A DNA stretch of 64,000 bases, taken from assembly GCF_047663525.1 (NCBI RefSeq), contig NC_092612.1, positions 1,955,501-2,019,500 of the forward strand, read 5' to 3'. The translations under genes were made by a program, and so were the position numbers. This document shows positions 23,801 through 54,734 of the stretch, one piece after another (position 1 is the first letter of the stretch; every line of letters starts with the position of its first letter). The notes below the pieces were generated by a model that worked only from the letters and a program-made list of their open reading frames with translations, searched no databases and had not been told where the DNA came from. This DNA comes from Anas platyrhynchos. Its lineage: Eukaryota; Chordata; Aves; Anseriformes; Anatidae.

Positions 23801-26800
23801 CGTGTAGCGACAATGATAACTTCCTTCTCACGATCAACTTTTCCAGAGGAATTGATAGGTTGCAAGGTGCTCCACACATTGTAATCAAGAAGAGGATCAC
23901 ATACAGTCTCTAGGAAGCAGAAACAATGTTGCTTGAGTTGAGACTACAGCAGAGATAAGTGGGAAATGGTCCCTCTGGTCAGCTGAAGCTCACCAGTGGC
24001 CCTATCACAAGAGCAAACTTCTGCCCAGCTCGGGGAAAGTCTTGGGTCCAGGGAAGTCACCAACAAAACATTCACCAGGACCAGAATTTCAATTCAGGTA
24101 CACACAACCTAATGCAGCAGTAATATAAGAGCCAATCTCGATGATCTACGTAGCAGGTAGTAGGTGTCTTTCTCAGCTAGCATCTCTACGTATTTTCCAA
24201 ACTGATGGCAAACATACCCCAAAATTCCTTACCACTTGAATTGTTTATTTTGAAAAGGCTCAGCCAGGAAGCAAGCCTTTGAGGAAACTTTATAATTTTC
24301 TCTCTTTTGCAAAACTGTATTTCTCTAGGATTTTTACCACCAGACTTATCAAGACAAGGAGAGACGAATCTGCTCACCTGGGTTAATGCTGAACGTGTTT
24401 TGGATGGAGTTGCGTCTCATGCATGTAACAGTGCTGGTGACAGCATGCATGTGGGAAAAAAGCTGCATGGCACATAGAGGGTACTCAGGGCCAGATCCAT
24501 CGCGAGGGACATTATGGTCTTGATAACACTGGACAGAAATAAAAATTATCACAAAACTTAGCGTTTTTCTAATAGCGTGGTGAGCTGCCTATAAAATTGG
24601 ACCATATGTTTTTACTGTAGATTTTGACTTCTAAGCTGAGTTACCTCAACTTCTGCCCCCCTTCCTGAGCTGGGTGGCAGTTCCCCTCTCCCACTCGTTG
24701 AGGAAGTTAAGTACCTGCTTAATAACTTGAGTCTCGTTGGCATCTTCAAGTAGAAAAATAGGGAAGTCAAAATCCTCATATGAAATCCCACTCCCCAGAG
24801 GATTCCACACAGTCGTATTGCAGTGTGCATATTGAGGGCCATAATCTTTGGAATAAACACCTGGAAACAGAAAGAAATGGGCAAATCTGAGCCTGTGAGA
24901 GAATAACAGCCTGCAGGAAAGGTAGGGCCTGCTGAGAAAATAGCAGCAAATACTGAATGAGCACCATTATGGGCTAGGGAACCAGCTGACAAAGCTTAGA
25001 GAGATGGAGCTGGTCACTGCATGCGGCAGAGTGGCAGAGACTGAGCACTGTGCCACGCAGGGAGAGTAAGAAACGTGCATGCTCGAAGCCATCACATGCC
25101 AGGAGGCTGGCAGGAGCACTCAGCGAGCATTTATCACATGCTGAGAGAGCGGAGGAGGCACACAGAGAAACATTATACTTCAAAAGGAGGAACATACAAA
25201 CCGGCATTTTCTGAGCTCATCATGTGCTGGAAGTACCCCTAAGGCATCCATAATGTGCCAATTGTTTTAACACCTAGATACTGTGCAAACAACACCAAGG
25301 CAGAGAGACAAATGCCAGCACACCAATCGTATCTCAGGAGTTTACACGGCATCCTTCACGGCTGAGAAGGAAGTTTTGTGCAAACCACAGAAGGTAGTTT
25401 CTCCCCAGAAATTGAAAGATAGTAAACTCGCTGCATGAAAAAACAGTGAAATGAAAACCTAACTGAAACCTCCTGGGGAATCCAGGGAGGCAGAATGGAA
25501 TGAAAAAAGTAACTGGCCCAAAAAGAGGTTAACACATGCTCCATGCAATCTACAGAAATGGAATGAGCAGGTGTGGAAAAAGTATAAGTTTCACACCTGA
25601 AAGAAAAAGATGTTGCAGCAAACCTTGGCCAGGCTTAACACTTAGTGATTTAACACCGTTTTAGCCAGCTTATCCAACAGTCTTCCCTCAAACATCAGTC
25701 CCAGCCCTTGCTCGGAACTGATGAGGTTCCAGATCAGACCAGTTACTTCAAAAGGAATTATCGAGCATGTTATCCCGGGCACAATTTTGACATGAAAGTG
25801 AAGCTACAATTTCACGTGGCCTCTACAATCCCTGCTTTGACCTTACAATGTAAAGGAACTCCTCCTCCTCCTCCTCCTCGCAAGAAAAAAGACTTCACAT
25901 TTCCTTACCAAACCCGTCATTGGGGCACTTCAAACCAGGAGAGAACCCCTGGGGAGGGTTAGGTTTGGCAATGGACACGGCAAGGCCTGACACTCGGGAG
26001 GTTCCCTTCAGCTGCATCAGCACCTTCCTGGAACAGAGAAAGGAATGAAATTGTGAATTTGCTAACGAAAGGTTACAATCCATGAAATGCCTCTGCTGAC
26101 ATACTACACGAGCACGTGGTTATGCTTATAATCAGAATAATCAACGCACTGATTCATCTTCTGCTCATCTTCTCTGAAGCACATAAGATGGCAACAAACA
26201 GAAAATTTCAACCACTTCTTTCCTGCTCTGCCCAGGAGATGTGACAAACGTTAGCCACCTGGTTTAATAAACTTCAGGAACAGCTACAGCGATTAACGTG
26301 GTGTAAGAAAATACACAGTGCAGAGCTCTTCTCACAACCAAACCATCTATTTATGAATAAATAATTCCAGGCAGTAAAACACCATGAAAACATACACGTT
26401 CCACCCTCATTGTGCTTCGGAGCAGTGCAGTCAGGGATGATTTTGGCATCTCTCACTTGAAAAATTAGATTGCTTGTCCCAGAATTGGTCTTCTGGGCAC
26501 ACTTGGGGAAGATAAGAAGTGCTGATGACTGACCTGTTGAAAAGGTTCCCGTCCAGCAGTATCATGTAGGGTGGGTGTGGGCCATCAGCAAGCACCCAGT
26601 TGAGGTCCTCCTCCTTCTCAACCACGTGGATCACTCCCGTGTCCCCGCTGATGGAGGCTGCAGAAAGAGAAAGAGCCCTTGGTGTCTCACTGTGACCCCT
26701 TCACACCCCAACAACCCCAAAACAGGAGGGCTGCATGGCTAAGAGAGCTGTCAGAAGAGGATGGGAGGAAGCAATATGGTAAAGTGGCACCATTTCGCTG

Positions 26801-28859
26801 GAATAGGACAGAACGGTTTTTAGAAGAAAAAAAAAGTGAACAGCACAGTTCAAGAAGTAACAGAAATAAGCACCCAAGCCTTGAAAGCATCTTTTGTTTA
26901 AGCCCACCAAAGCACTGAAGGAACTTCGGCTATCTGAGCATTACAAGTCTTCTGTGACTGGAGGAAATCAGGCATGACCCAGGAGGAAACGGAGGTCCAG
27001 AGACAGAAAATCGTGCAGAGAAGACAGGACCTGAGTTGAGGACCACAGTCACGGAAGCAGCTTTGTGCTGACCATCACGAAAGGTTGCAAATTCCGTAAT
27101 GGAGAGCTCAAAGACAGCTCCACTTGAGGCCCAGAGGAGCATGAGGTGACAGAGAGGGCAGCGCAGGGGACTAGCAGCCTGGCAGGTCCATCTGCCTGTC
27201 ATTTCACCCCATCCCAAGAAAATGAAGCCTTTTCCTAAGTCCCTACTGATAAAAACAACCCCCACAGCTAGGAAAAGCAGCCGTTGCTACTCACTGCCCG
27301 CGGCTGGGACAGCAGGATTGGGTGCTGGCGTCTGCACTACCACCAGGCTCACATCAGAGGGCAGAAGAGCCAGGGAGCCCACACCCCGTGCTATCGGGCG
27401 GGCTGAGTGCAGCTGTGCTGCCCTGCAGTGGCAGCTGACAGCCTCTGCTGCAGGGAGTGGCTCGCTAAGGAAACAAAACTCAATCGTAAATTAACAAATC
27501 CCTGACTCAGAGGTTGCCCTTTCTGCAGGGAGCGCCGTTTGAATTGGGCTCCCTCATCCTCCTCCTCGTTCTCAGCAGCCAAGCAGCCCTACCTCCTGCA
27601 TCTTCACGGCACAAAACCCAGACAAAGGTAACAAGCACTGCGCAAGCAGCTAAACCAAACCCTCCAGGCCCTTCGTATGCCACTTTCTTCACTCCCTGCC
27701 TGTTTCTCTAGGAGGCTGTAAACTCATCAGGGCTCACAGCTTTGCCTCCTACCTGGGGTGCTGGCTGGGCAAGGAGCAGCCTGTGGGGTGAACTGGCTTT
27801 ACCCTGCACGTGCTGAAAACGCTGCTCCCTGCCTAGTTTTCCAGGGCTAGGAAACGCAGACTTCCTAAGGTCTCTACCCCTCAATTCAGCAGAAACAGCT
27901 CAGCATTACTGGAGTGGGACTGGAAAAGGCAGCAAGTAGTGCTAGGAACACAGATGGTGCTGAACGAGGCAGCCCAGCAGCGTCGTACCCTGTTCCTCAG
28001 GGCGCGCCCCCCCCCCCAGGAGCAGCTCCGTGGCTGTACTCACACTGGCAGCCGATCTGGTGGGTGGCGTTCAGGAGGCGAACGCACGGCGCCGTCTTGT
28101 TGAGGGGGATGTAGATCTTCCTTTCTACAGAATTCCCCTGGCAGGAGCCTAGGGAAGAAAACAAAGCCCAACCTCAGGGAGGGGCAAACCGGGGGCCCCC
28201 CACATCTCCAAGTGCTCCCCCCAGCTAAAGGGGTGGGGGAGATGCAACCCTGCCCAGCTTGGAGGGAACGGCTGGGGGCTGCCAGGGCCCCATCTCCTGG
28301 GGGGAGGACCCCAGATCCCGGGGCAGGGGCTAAACCCCAGATTCTAGGCAGGTAGTCAGATCCGTGGGGTGGGGGGGGGGAGAAGGAGAGGAACCCCAGA
28401 TCCTTGGGGGAGGGGGCAGGAGGGTGACACGACCCGGGGGGGGACACCCCTGATCCTGGGGGGGAGGGGAACACGAAAGGGGGTAGAGGGAACCCCAAAT
28501 TCCCGGTGGGGGGGGGAAAAACGATAGAGGTGGATGGGACCCAGATCCCAGAGAGGGAACGGGAGGACGGACGGGACCCCAGATCCCGGACAGGGAGACG
28601 CGGGGGGGGACCCCGGATCCAGGATGGGGGGAGCGGGGACCCCAAAGCCCTTTGGGGGAGGGGGGACCCCAGATCCGGGGGGGGGGACCCGGCCTGGCTC
28701 AGCCCAGCTCGGCCCCATCTCCCCAGCAGCCTCACCCGCCGCCAGCACGGCGAGGAGCAGCCCCCGCAGCGGCCCGCACCAGGCCGGCAGCCGAGGGCTC
28801 CCCGCGGTGGCCGCCATCCCCCGCCTGCTCCGAGCCCTCCCCGCCTCCACCGCCGCCAT
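16035..28859 (-). CDS. NCSTN: NCSTN, nicastrin, type I membrane subunit of gamma-secretase (17 coding exons, 719 or 705 aa)
   Basis: Nicastrin is the heavily glycosylated ectodomain subunit of gamma-secretase (with presenilin, APH1 and PEN2). It gates access of Notch, APP and other membrane stubs to the protease. All exons were read on the minus strand with GT-AG borders and matching phases: 28736-28859, 28044-28148, 26534-26657, 25909-26027, 24715-24860, 24378-24528, 23800-23909, 22824-22976, 21335-21439, 21071-21148, 20752-20921, 19408-19510, 19039-19134, 18460-18547, 18174-18325, 17645-17857, 16035-16157. They sum to 2,160 nt. The order of parts is signal peptide, Cys-containing N-terminal lobe, aminopeptidase-like lobe with DYIGS, then one transmembrane helix and a short cytoplasmic tail. 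Seventeen coding exons equals the mammalian count. Two in-frame ATGs exist: 28859 (719 aa) and 28817 (705 aa, closer to the human 709). Introns up to 1.4 kb hold only simple repeats, e.g. (CTC)n near 25858-25879 and an A19 tract at 20420-20438. The gene diverges from COPA across a shared promoter. Confidence 0.97.
21335..21439 (-). other. NCSTN exon 9: DYIGS segment of the nicastrin ectodomain
   Basis: The exon starts with Glu (GAG) and encodes [14 protein letters not shown]. The DYIGS motif is the nicastrin hallmark required for gamma-secretase assembly and activity. The preceding Glu, equivalent to human Glu333, was proposed as a substrate-recognition residue. Both are intact here, which supports a functional protein. 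The preceding exon (22824-22976) encodes the conserved [11 protein letters not shown] block. Confidence 0.9.
28300..28690. repeat. G-rich degenerate minisatellite in NCSTN intron 1
   Basis: A core like ACCCCAGATCCCGGGGG recurs about nine times at roughly 30-50-bp spacing, with long G runs on the plus strand (for example ten G after 28680). The block lies between NCSTN exons 1 and 2, right beside the bidirectional promoter. The G runs have strong G-quadruplex potential on the plus strand. Confidence 0.8.
28736..28859 (-). other. NCSTN exon 1: signal peptide and alternative start codons
   Basis: From the second ATG (28817) the exon encodes a polar stretch followed by a hydrophobic core ([12 protein letters not shown]), a standard ER signal peptide. 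The exon ends on one base of a Gly codon completed by exon 2 ([13 protein letters not shown]). The upstream ATG at 28859 adds 14 Ala/Arg-rich residues ([14 protein letters not shown]) ahead of the signal. Both ATGs have a purine at -3 and G at +4, so leaky scanning could use either. Confidence 0.85.
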
Positions 28860-29044
28860 CTTCCCGGCTCTTCCGCTTCCTGCGGCGCGGCCGGAAGCCG
28901 CTCTATGGCGCCGGAAGCCGCTCTATGCCGCCTGGGAGGACCGCGTCTCGTTGGTCGGCGAGGCGGAAGCGGAAGCCGGGTCCGCTTCCGGGACGCCGAC
29001 GTGGAGGGGTCGGGGCGGAGGAGGCGGCCGGTGGAGGGGGCGCG
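28860..29044. promoter_or_regulatory. NCSTN/COPA bidirectional CpG-island promoter
   Basis: Only 185 bp separate the outermost NCSTN ATG (minus, 28859) from the COPA ATG (plus, 29045), so both genes must start within or near this segment. It is CpG-dense, has no TATA box, and carries ETS-type CCGGAAG or its complement several times (two within a tandem duplication at 28890-28929, another near 28993-29000). ETS/GABP sites are typical of housekeeping bidirectional promoters. The head-to-head NCSTN-COPA arrangement is also found in mammals. Transcription starts were not determined. Confidence 0.85.
28890..28929. repeat. 20-bp tandem duplication containing an ETS site and an ATG
   Basis: The 18 bases GCCGGAAGCCGCTCTATG occur at 28890-28907 and again at 28910-28927, a 20-bp period. 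Each copy holds one CCGGAAG motif and one plus-strand ATG (28905 and 28925) upstream of the COPA start. Confidence 0.92.
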
Positions 29045-48768
<19,724 letters not shown>

Positions 48769-49365
48769 CACACGTGCCCATCCCAGGGAGGTGTGGGATC
48801 AAAGGGAAATGGTCCCGTTTGACAGTACAGCGTGGAAACTTTCACCTCCCACCATTCCAGCTTCTAGTTATCTCTTTACCTTACCATAGTTATGCCTGTG
48901 CTGTGTCTTAACTGCTCTTCCCCACCCAGGAATGCTGTAGCGAGCCTCTCTGCTGCTTCTAAGTAGGGATCCTGTTTCTAACTTGGAATCCTATTTTCAC
49001 ATCTGATCCAGCTGATGTGATGTTTTGTGTATCATAGCTTCAAGGCTTTTTTTTTTCCCAGCAGATAGAATGTGGTTCTTGCTGACACCTTGGTATAGTA
49101 CAGTGCGCTCAATAGAAACTGCTCAAGAGCCAAGGACTGCCTCTCATGTCCTTTAGTGTTGGGCTCCTAAAAGAAGCACTTAAAGATCCTGCTGCAACCT
49201 GGGCAGCAGGAGGAGTCAAGCCTGGGTCTCAAAAGAAGGTGGTACTGGCTGGTACAGGCCTGCTGCCCTCAGAAGTGACTGGAGAGCAGCTAGGCAACCA
49301 AGTGGTAGTGTTGACTGTTTTGTTGTCCTGGTAGCATTTCTCAACATGATCTGCCTCTTAACACA

Positions 49366-49371
49366 AATAAA
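49366..49371 (+). terminator. COPA proximal polyadenylation signal (AATAAA)
   Basis: A canonical AATAAA 598 bp after the COPA stop codon, followed by GT-rich sequence (TTGACTGTCTGGAT), predicts cleavage near 49390. A second plus-strand AATAAA at 49849-49854 may be a distal site. Confidence 0.7.
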
Positions 49372-49394
49372 GTAAATTGACTGTCTGGATCTTC

Positions 49395-49862
49395 CTGTTC
49401 TGCAGCTTAGTTGTTCTTACTGATTTACAGTAGATACCACATTACATTTCCTCTTTTCACGTCCCACCTCCCACTCATTTGTGCTGTTAAGCTGCCAGAT
49501 CTGAAGAGTTCTGAAGTTTCCAGAAAATGGAGGCCATAGTACTGAAATAATGAATCATGCCAGCAGGGGCTGCTTCTGCTAATTATTAGTGTGGAACTGC
49601 TGTTGCCTGTGCTCAAAGTGTCCTCACTGGTAAGGCTCCTGTCCTCACCTTCCCATGTGTAGTTGTGCCATTTGGTATTACTGTGGCTTTCCATGTGGTA
49701 CTTAGCAGCCTGGAGGGTCTTCAGAATCAGGCAGATTGTAGTTTCCAGCAGTGACAAGTTGAACATACATTCTTGCACCAGTGGAGAAACAGAAACCCTA
49801 GAGTTCCTGCTCCCTTGTTGCTCCCTAGTTGTCTGGCTCTTTCTCTAAAATAAAACCATGCC
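49395..49862. other. COPA-S100A11 convergent interval (synteny junction)
   Basis: A 470-bp stretch between the predicted 3' ends of the two convergent genes. No exon is seen. It includes a distal plus-strand AATAAA at 49849-49854. In mammals PEX19 and DCAF8 follow COPA; neither is present here, and the epidermal-differentiation-complex gene S100A11 follows instead. Confidence 0.6.
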
Positions 49863-49882
49863 ATAAGCTAGGATTTTAAACC

Positions 49883-49893
49883 TTTATTTTATT
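49883..49893 (-). terminator. S100A11 polyadenylation signals (two overlapping AATAAA)
   Basis: Minus-strand AATAAA at 49883-49888 and 49888-49893, about 180 bp downstream of the S100A11 stop. Cleavage is expected near 49865. Confidence 0.75.
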
Positions 49894-49911
49894 CATAAAA
49901 AGGGGGAGTGG

Positions 49912-49990
49912 GAATCACAGAATCACAGAACTGTAGGGATTGGAAGGGACCTCGAAAGGGACCCCCCGGCCAAAGCAGGTTCATCCCACT
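49912..49990 (-). mobile_element. CR1 LINE 3' end within the S100A11 3' UTR
   Basis: GAATCACAGAATCACAGAAC followed by GGATTGGAAGGGACCTCGAAAGG is the reverse complement of the CR1 3' terminus, with its octamer-like terminal repeat. It sits between the S100A11 stop (50072) and its poly(A) signals, so it would be transcribed as part of the 3' UTR. Confidence 0.85.
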
Positions 49991-50071
49991 CTTAAAGGCG
50001 TTCCTTCCAGTTTTGCATGGGTTTTGTTCAAGGAATGTTGGTAGTTGGGGGGCAGATGAAAGTTGCTGGGA

Positions 50072-51759
50072 CTAATGGTTAGGGGCCTGAACAAGCAGGG
50101 CATCGTGGCAGGCCACTGCGATGCCTCCAATGAGGTTCAGGAACTCCTGGAAGTCCAGCTGCCCATCACTGTTCAAATCGAGTTTCTTCATCATCCTGTC
50201 CAGGACAGCTGGGTCCCTCTGATTCTGCAAAAAATCAAAGAGATTGGGATCAATGCCTGCCTCGAGGCAAAGGTGTCCTTTGCTGTACACACCCAGGTAC
50301 AAGCCTGCAGCTGCTGAGTTCATCACTAGCAGCAAGGGTTTGGCAGAGGGAAGCAGAATCCAGCTGGGGCAACTCCAATCAGGCTCTGCTCTGGCTTCTG
50401 GTAGAAGTGAGGTCTTTTCCCCTGCCCCCTCCCATGCTCATGTGGCTGGAGGACTCCTGGCCTGGATTTCACTCACCTTTGTGAAGGAAGCCAGCTCAGT
50501 GTTCATGAAAGCCAGGAACTCCCTCTTGGAGAGCTTTAAGTTGTCCCCTTCACGCCCTGCGTACCGCTGGAAGACGGCCAGCAGGGACTCGATGCAGCGT
50601 TCGGTCTCGGTGGGGGACACCTTGGACTGCAGGAATGGAGCAAAAGCAAAAGTTCAGGCTGGTGCTTGCAGCGAGCTCTGTGCTTGCAGAAGAGCAGCGA
50701 CAGCTTCCAGAGGGAGGCTGGGCTGAGGGAGCCCTCCTGCCATCCCCTTTAGGGAGCCTGCTGTGCCCAATCTGTCCAGGTGCATTTTTCCTCGGTATTC
50801 CTTTTTTTCGTGACCTGCACAGCTCTTTGGTGGGGAGGGACCCAGGGGAGGGGCAGGGAGTGGTTTGGGAAGCACCTGGATGCCTTGGGAGCATGGAAAA
50901 TTCCCTGGGGAGGCACCAGCAGTCGAGGGAGGAGGGCTGCTCCCTCTGGTTTACTCAGCATTCTCCAGCATGGCTGAACTGGAAGATAAACCTCCCTTTC
51001 CCTCCCCCTGCCCTGTCTGGCCAGAGGAGAAACTCTGAGTCACCAGAGAAAAATGTGAGTGGAGCAGCAGCGGAGTTGGCTCCCCAAACTGCTGCCTGGG
51101 CTGGGGGAGCTGGGGTGGCTCCTGATGAGCCTTCAGCAGGGCCACCAGGCCCTAAAAGCGAGGGAACACCAGGGATATGGGGCTCTTTCCCCTCCCCAGG
51201 GCTCCGATTTTTGGGAAAAGGGACCTCGCAGGCAGGGCTGGGTGGAGTCCGCCCTTCCCTCCCTAACCTCAGCATCCTGGGGACTCCCTGCCACATCCTG
51301 CCCCGCCTGAGGTTGAATTCAGCCTTTTTTTGGTTAAAGTGGCACGGAGGTGCTTCCTTCCTGAACCTCGTTTTTTCGTCTCATGGTCCCCCTGAGCCCC
51401 CCACCCTGGTGCCGTGAGCTGGGTGGAGGCCAAGCCACAGCCCTGAGCCCAGCGCTGGGCAGCGGGAGCAGCACTGGAAAGAGGAAGGCGAGGGGAGGGA
51501 AGGGACTGTGGGGTGGGGAGGGGAGAGAAATAGGGGGCAAATATCCCCTTGCTGTTTCCCTGCAGCCACGGGGACCCTCTGCTCTCCCACTCTGAACCCC
51601 CTTCCAACCCCCCTTTCCCGAGGAGGCTGAGCTCAGCCCTTGGCCCCGTTCCCTCTTCCCAGTGCCAAGACACGTCTCGCTTCCAGCTCGGGGCCTCTTC
51701 CCTGAGGGAAACGCTCCAACGCCCTCTCCCCCAGGCCCAGGGTCGTGCTCACTCACCAT
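50072..51759 (-). CDS. S100A11: S100A11 (calgizzarin), EF-hand Ca2+-binding protein, 101 aa
   Basis: Small dimeric S100 protein that binds annexins and acts in membrane repair, cell growth and keratinocyte cornified-envelope formation. Three coding exons: 51757-51759 (only the ATG, directly followed by a GTGAGT donor), 50477-50626 and 50072-50224. The start is confirmed because exon 2 then reads SKVSPTETERCIESLLAVFQ, the S100A11-type N-terminus. Domains: S100-type EF-hand 1 at about residues 12-45, hinge, and canonical EF-hand 2 DLNSDGQLDFQE at residues 67-78 with all ligand positions present. The C-terminus (FLNLIGGIAVACHDALLVQA) carries the annexin-binding helix, and its PNH ending is shorter than in human (105 aa). 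The gene is convergent with COPA and lies on the same strand as the adjacent trichohyalin-like gene, as in the mammalian epidermal differentiation complex. Confidence 0.96.
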
Positions 51760-51779
51760 GACTGCGTCTCGGGGCTCAG

Positions 51780-54020
51780 TGGGACCGCGGTACGGTTCGA
51801 GGTAGAATCGAGACGGGTGTGAGCTTCGTCTGCCACCGCCCTGCCAGCGCCCAGCCCCGGCTCAGCCCCCTGGGCCACGTTGGGCAATCGGCGGCGCTAA
51901 CGGCAGATCCCGACGTGCCTGCGGTCCCCACCTCAGCTTGGGCCCCTCCTTCATCCTCTTCCCTCCTGCATTTTATTTTTTTGTGCTTCTATTTTCTCTT
52001 TTGTCCGTTTTTTTTTTTTTTTTTTTTTCCTTAGTTTTGTCTACTCGTCTCTATGCTTTTTTTTTTTTTTTTTTAAACCCAGTCTTCTCAGGGCTGAGCC
52101 CTGCATCTGCCTCGCTGCTCCCCACACTACCCTTGGGCCTTCCTCTTCCTCCAGCGACCTTTGGGCACCCCTGAGTGCAGCCCACCCCCCCCCCCCCCGT
52201 GTCCCTGCCCCTTCCTGTGCTAACCACCAGGAAAGCTTTGCCAATAACCTGTTATTATTTGCCAATAACGTGTTAACAAGCTCAACCTGTTGTAAAAAGG
52301 GTGCAGCTACTCTCTAGGGGTGAAGGCAGCCCCTTTGGGTACTGCTGCAGGTGGGATTTGTCCCAAGCAGCCTCAGTCCCTGTGCCACAGGAGGGCTGAA
52401 GATAGGGAGAGGCAGAAGAGGGACAGCAGACACCCAAAGGCAAAGTTTGCGGCCCACCTCACTCCCAGCTGGGGGGCTACGGGGGCAGAAACTGTCCTGC
52501 TGGGTGCATCTGCCCCGGGGGTGTCCTCATCCGCCCCCCTAGCCCTACCCTGCCACTCCTCATCCTGCGGCACCAGGGAGGCTGCTGAGACACGTCAGCC
52601 TGGCCTTGCCACTGCAACCGCAGTGTGGTGACGTCCTTGGCACTCGGTGTGGATACGGAGCCGCCCGCCCTGGCCCCGATTTCACCCAAAAGCTTTGGGG
52701 AGAGAGAGGGGGAGGCGTGGAGTGGAGAGGTTGGGGGGCAACCATCCTCAATCTCATTTCCTTCCTTTCTTTCCCCAGTTCCCTTCCCATATTTTTATCT
52801 GTGTATTGGGGAAAAATACCTTCTCCACCGCTACCCTAAATCTCATAAACAGTTCATTGCAAATGAATCAAAAAGATTTTCTGATGCGGGGAGCTGAGGG
52901 CAGGAAGGCTTCTGCTCTTTGGTCTGCACTTCCACCTGCGGTTTGCAGCCTCCTCTTTGTGCTTCCTGAGCGCTGCAGCAGTGCTCGCTCCTCCGCCCAG
53001 CTTTTATCTCCCCCTAGCTTTTATTTCTCCCTTTGCAAGAGCAAATCCCGGAGGGGCTGTGGCCTGGCCCCAGCCTGGCTGCGGTGTGGGATTTGGGGAG
53101 ATTTCTATTTCTTGCTGCTGCTCTGTGTGTTTGCGATCAAGGCGCTGGCACCGTTTGCAGACGCACCATCTGTGCTGCCATATGTTTGTCACCGGGACAT
53201 GCAGCGGCCACGTGCATGACAGAGGGGTGGCAGAGAGCAGTGCCAGCACATCCGTCTGCCCCAGCTGGGACAGACCCCTCTCAGTACCCCTAGCACCACG
53301 TCCAAACCATGCCAGGAAATTGGCTGTGGCTGGCTGAGAGTGAAGGCCTGAGTGCTGCATCAGGCTCTGGTGGACCTGAGCTGCCCTTGTTCCTCCTGGC
53401 GAGCCCCGGCACCAGCCAGAGAGCACTGGTTACACCTAGGGGCAAGTCCCAGCCACTGCTGGGGTTATCCTCGCTTCTTGCTCTTCTTGCAAAACTGCAG
53501 CCCCATCTGCTGCTGAGAGAATTGATTCTCTCTTGCTTGAGAGAAAGGAAAGTGAATTAAATCAGGCTTTCTCCAGTGCGGGGTTAAGGATGTCTCCATC
53601 CATGGCTAAGTGCACCGTATGTGGGATCTGGAGCATTTTGCATGCTGTGCCGCTGCCTCTCTACGGCCTGAGGACCCATGAATGGGCCTGCTTGTGGGGA
53701 AATCCAGGGGAAAAGGCAAGTGGATACCTGAGGGTGGGAAACTGCACCTGGATGGCTCCTACCTGCCCACCCCTGCATGGATCTGGGATCATAGTGGACA
53801 CTGGGAGCCCCTGGAATTATGCAGATCTATAGTGAGGACCACAAGGTTAGAAGTATATGGGTGCCAAGACATACAGTAGGGGGGTTTGTTGTAATTTTCA
53901 GCAGCCCCTATCTGGATTAAGCGCCTAGAATCAGGAGGCATGGGTGATCCGAACTGGGACACCCTCCCAGTGGGCTGAAGCCCTCGTAGAAATTAGAAGG
54001 AAGGATGAAGGATGGCAGCA
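51780..54020. other. S100A11 upstream region and intergenic spacer to the trichohyalin-like gene
   Basis: The first about 130 bp hold the GC-rich, TATA-less S100A11 promoter area and 5' UTR. The remainder shows homopolymers (T21 at 52008-52028, T18 at 52057-52074, a C run near 52183-52198) and GC-moderate unique sequence. I found no EF-hand exon, beta-protein or TCHHL1-like frame on either strand, although mammals carry TCHHL1 at this position. Confidence 0.5.
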
Positions 54021-54040
54021 GTCAGTGCAGTCATCAGCTA

Positions 54041-54046
54041 TTTATT
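54041..54046 (-). terminator. Polyadenylation signal of the trichohyalin-like gene (AATAAA)
   Basis: A canonical minus-strand AATAAA about 690 bp after the stop codon at 54735-54737 implies a 3' UTR of roughly 710 nt. No recognisable element occurs in that UTR. Confidence 0.6.
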
Positions 54047-54734
54047 GTGATTTTTCATGCAATACATCGTTCTGAAGTAGAGAATGACCCCCCACACCTA
54101 CCACCACCATTACCCTTCAGTAACCACAGCAGGACTCAGATGCTTCAAAGCCTCCGTGATGCTGGAACTGGGATTCTGCTCAGTTTCCAGGAGAGCAGAA
54201 AGGTGTAACCAAAAGCCAAGGGCCTAAAAAGATGTTTATCCCAGTCTCAATACTTTTCAGACCCCAGAAAGAGTATGGTTAAGCTCCTGGGATTATTTTT
54301 TTTTATTATTGCACAGCGGAAGCTAACAAGCAAGAGAGCCAGCCATGGGGCTAGGGAGATGTGAGTGCACTGAGATGCAGAACTGTCATGCCCCAGGGTA
54401 AAAGAGATGACAGGGACACAAAGGACTGAGAGACCCAAGGAATCCAATTAGAGCGGAAAAGTGACTAAATACTGCATTGGGGTTGATAGACATGATGCAG
54501 GAAGGCAGGAGCTGCAGATCCTGGCATAGCTCTCTGCCTTCCCTGGTTGCTGAGGATGTGTTAGCTGGAAACCCCCCAAAGCCACTTGACACCTCACAGA
54601 GCCCCCTGTTAACCCTTTGTATTGAGCACTTCTGTGCCACTGCGTGGTGGCATCCTAAGCTGAAAGCAGAGAGCAGACGTGATCCTCAAAGAGGCTCAGA
54701 GAAACCTCATCAATGCCACAGAGAAGATGACCCC

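Noticed and set aside
52008-52074. Poly-T tracts as tails of processed pseudogenes on the minus strand
   Set aside because: No gene-like sequence or target-site duplication was found next to the tracts.
51780-54020. Search for TCHHL1 or another small epidermal gene between S100A11 and the repeat gene
   Set aside because: No EF-hand-like or repeat frame with splice sites was found on either strand.
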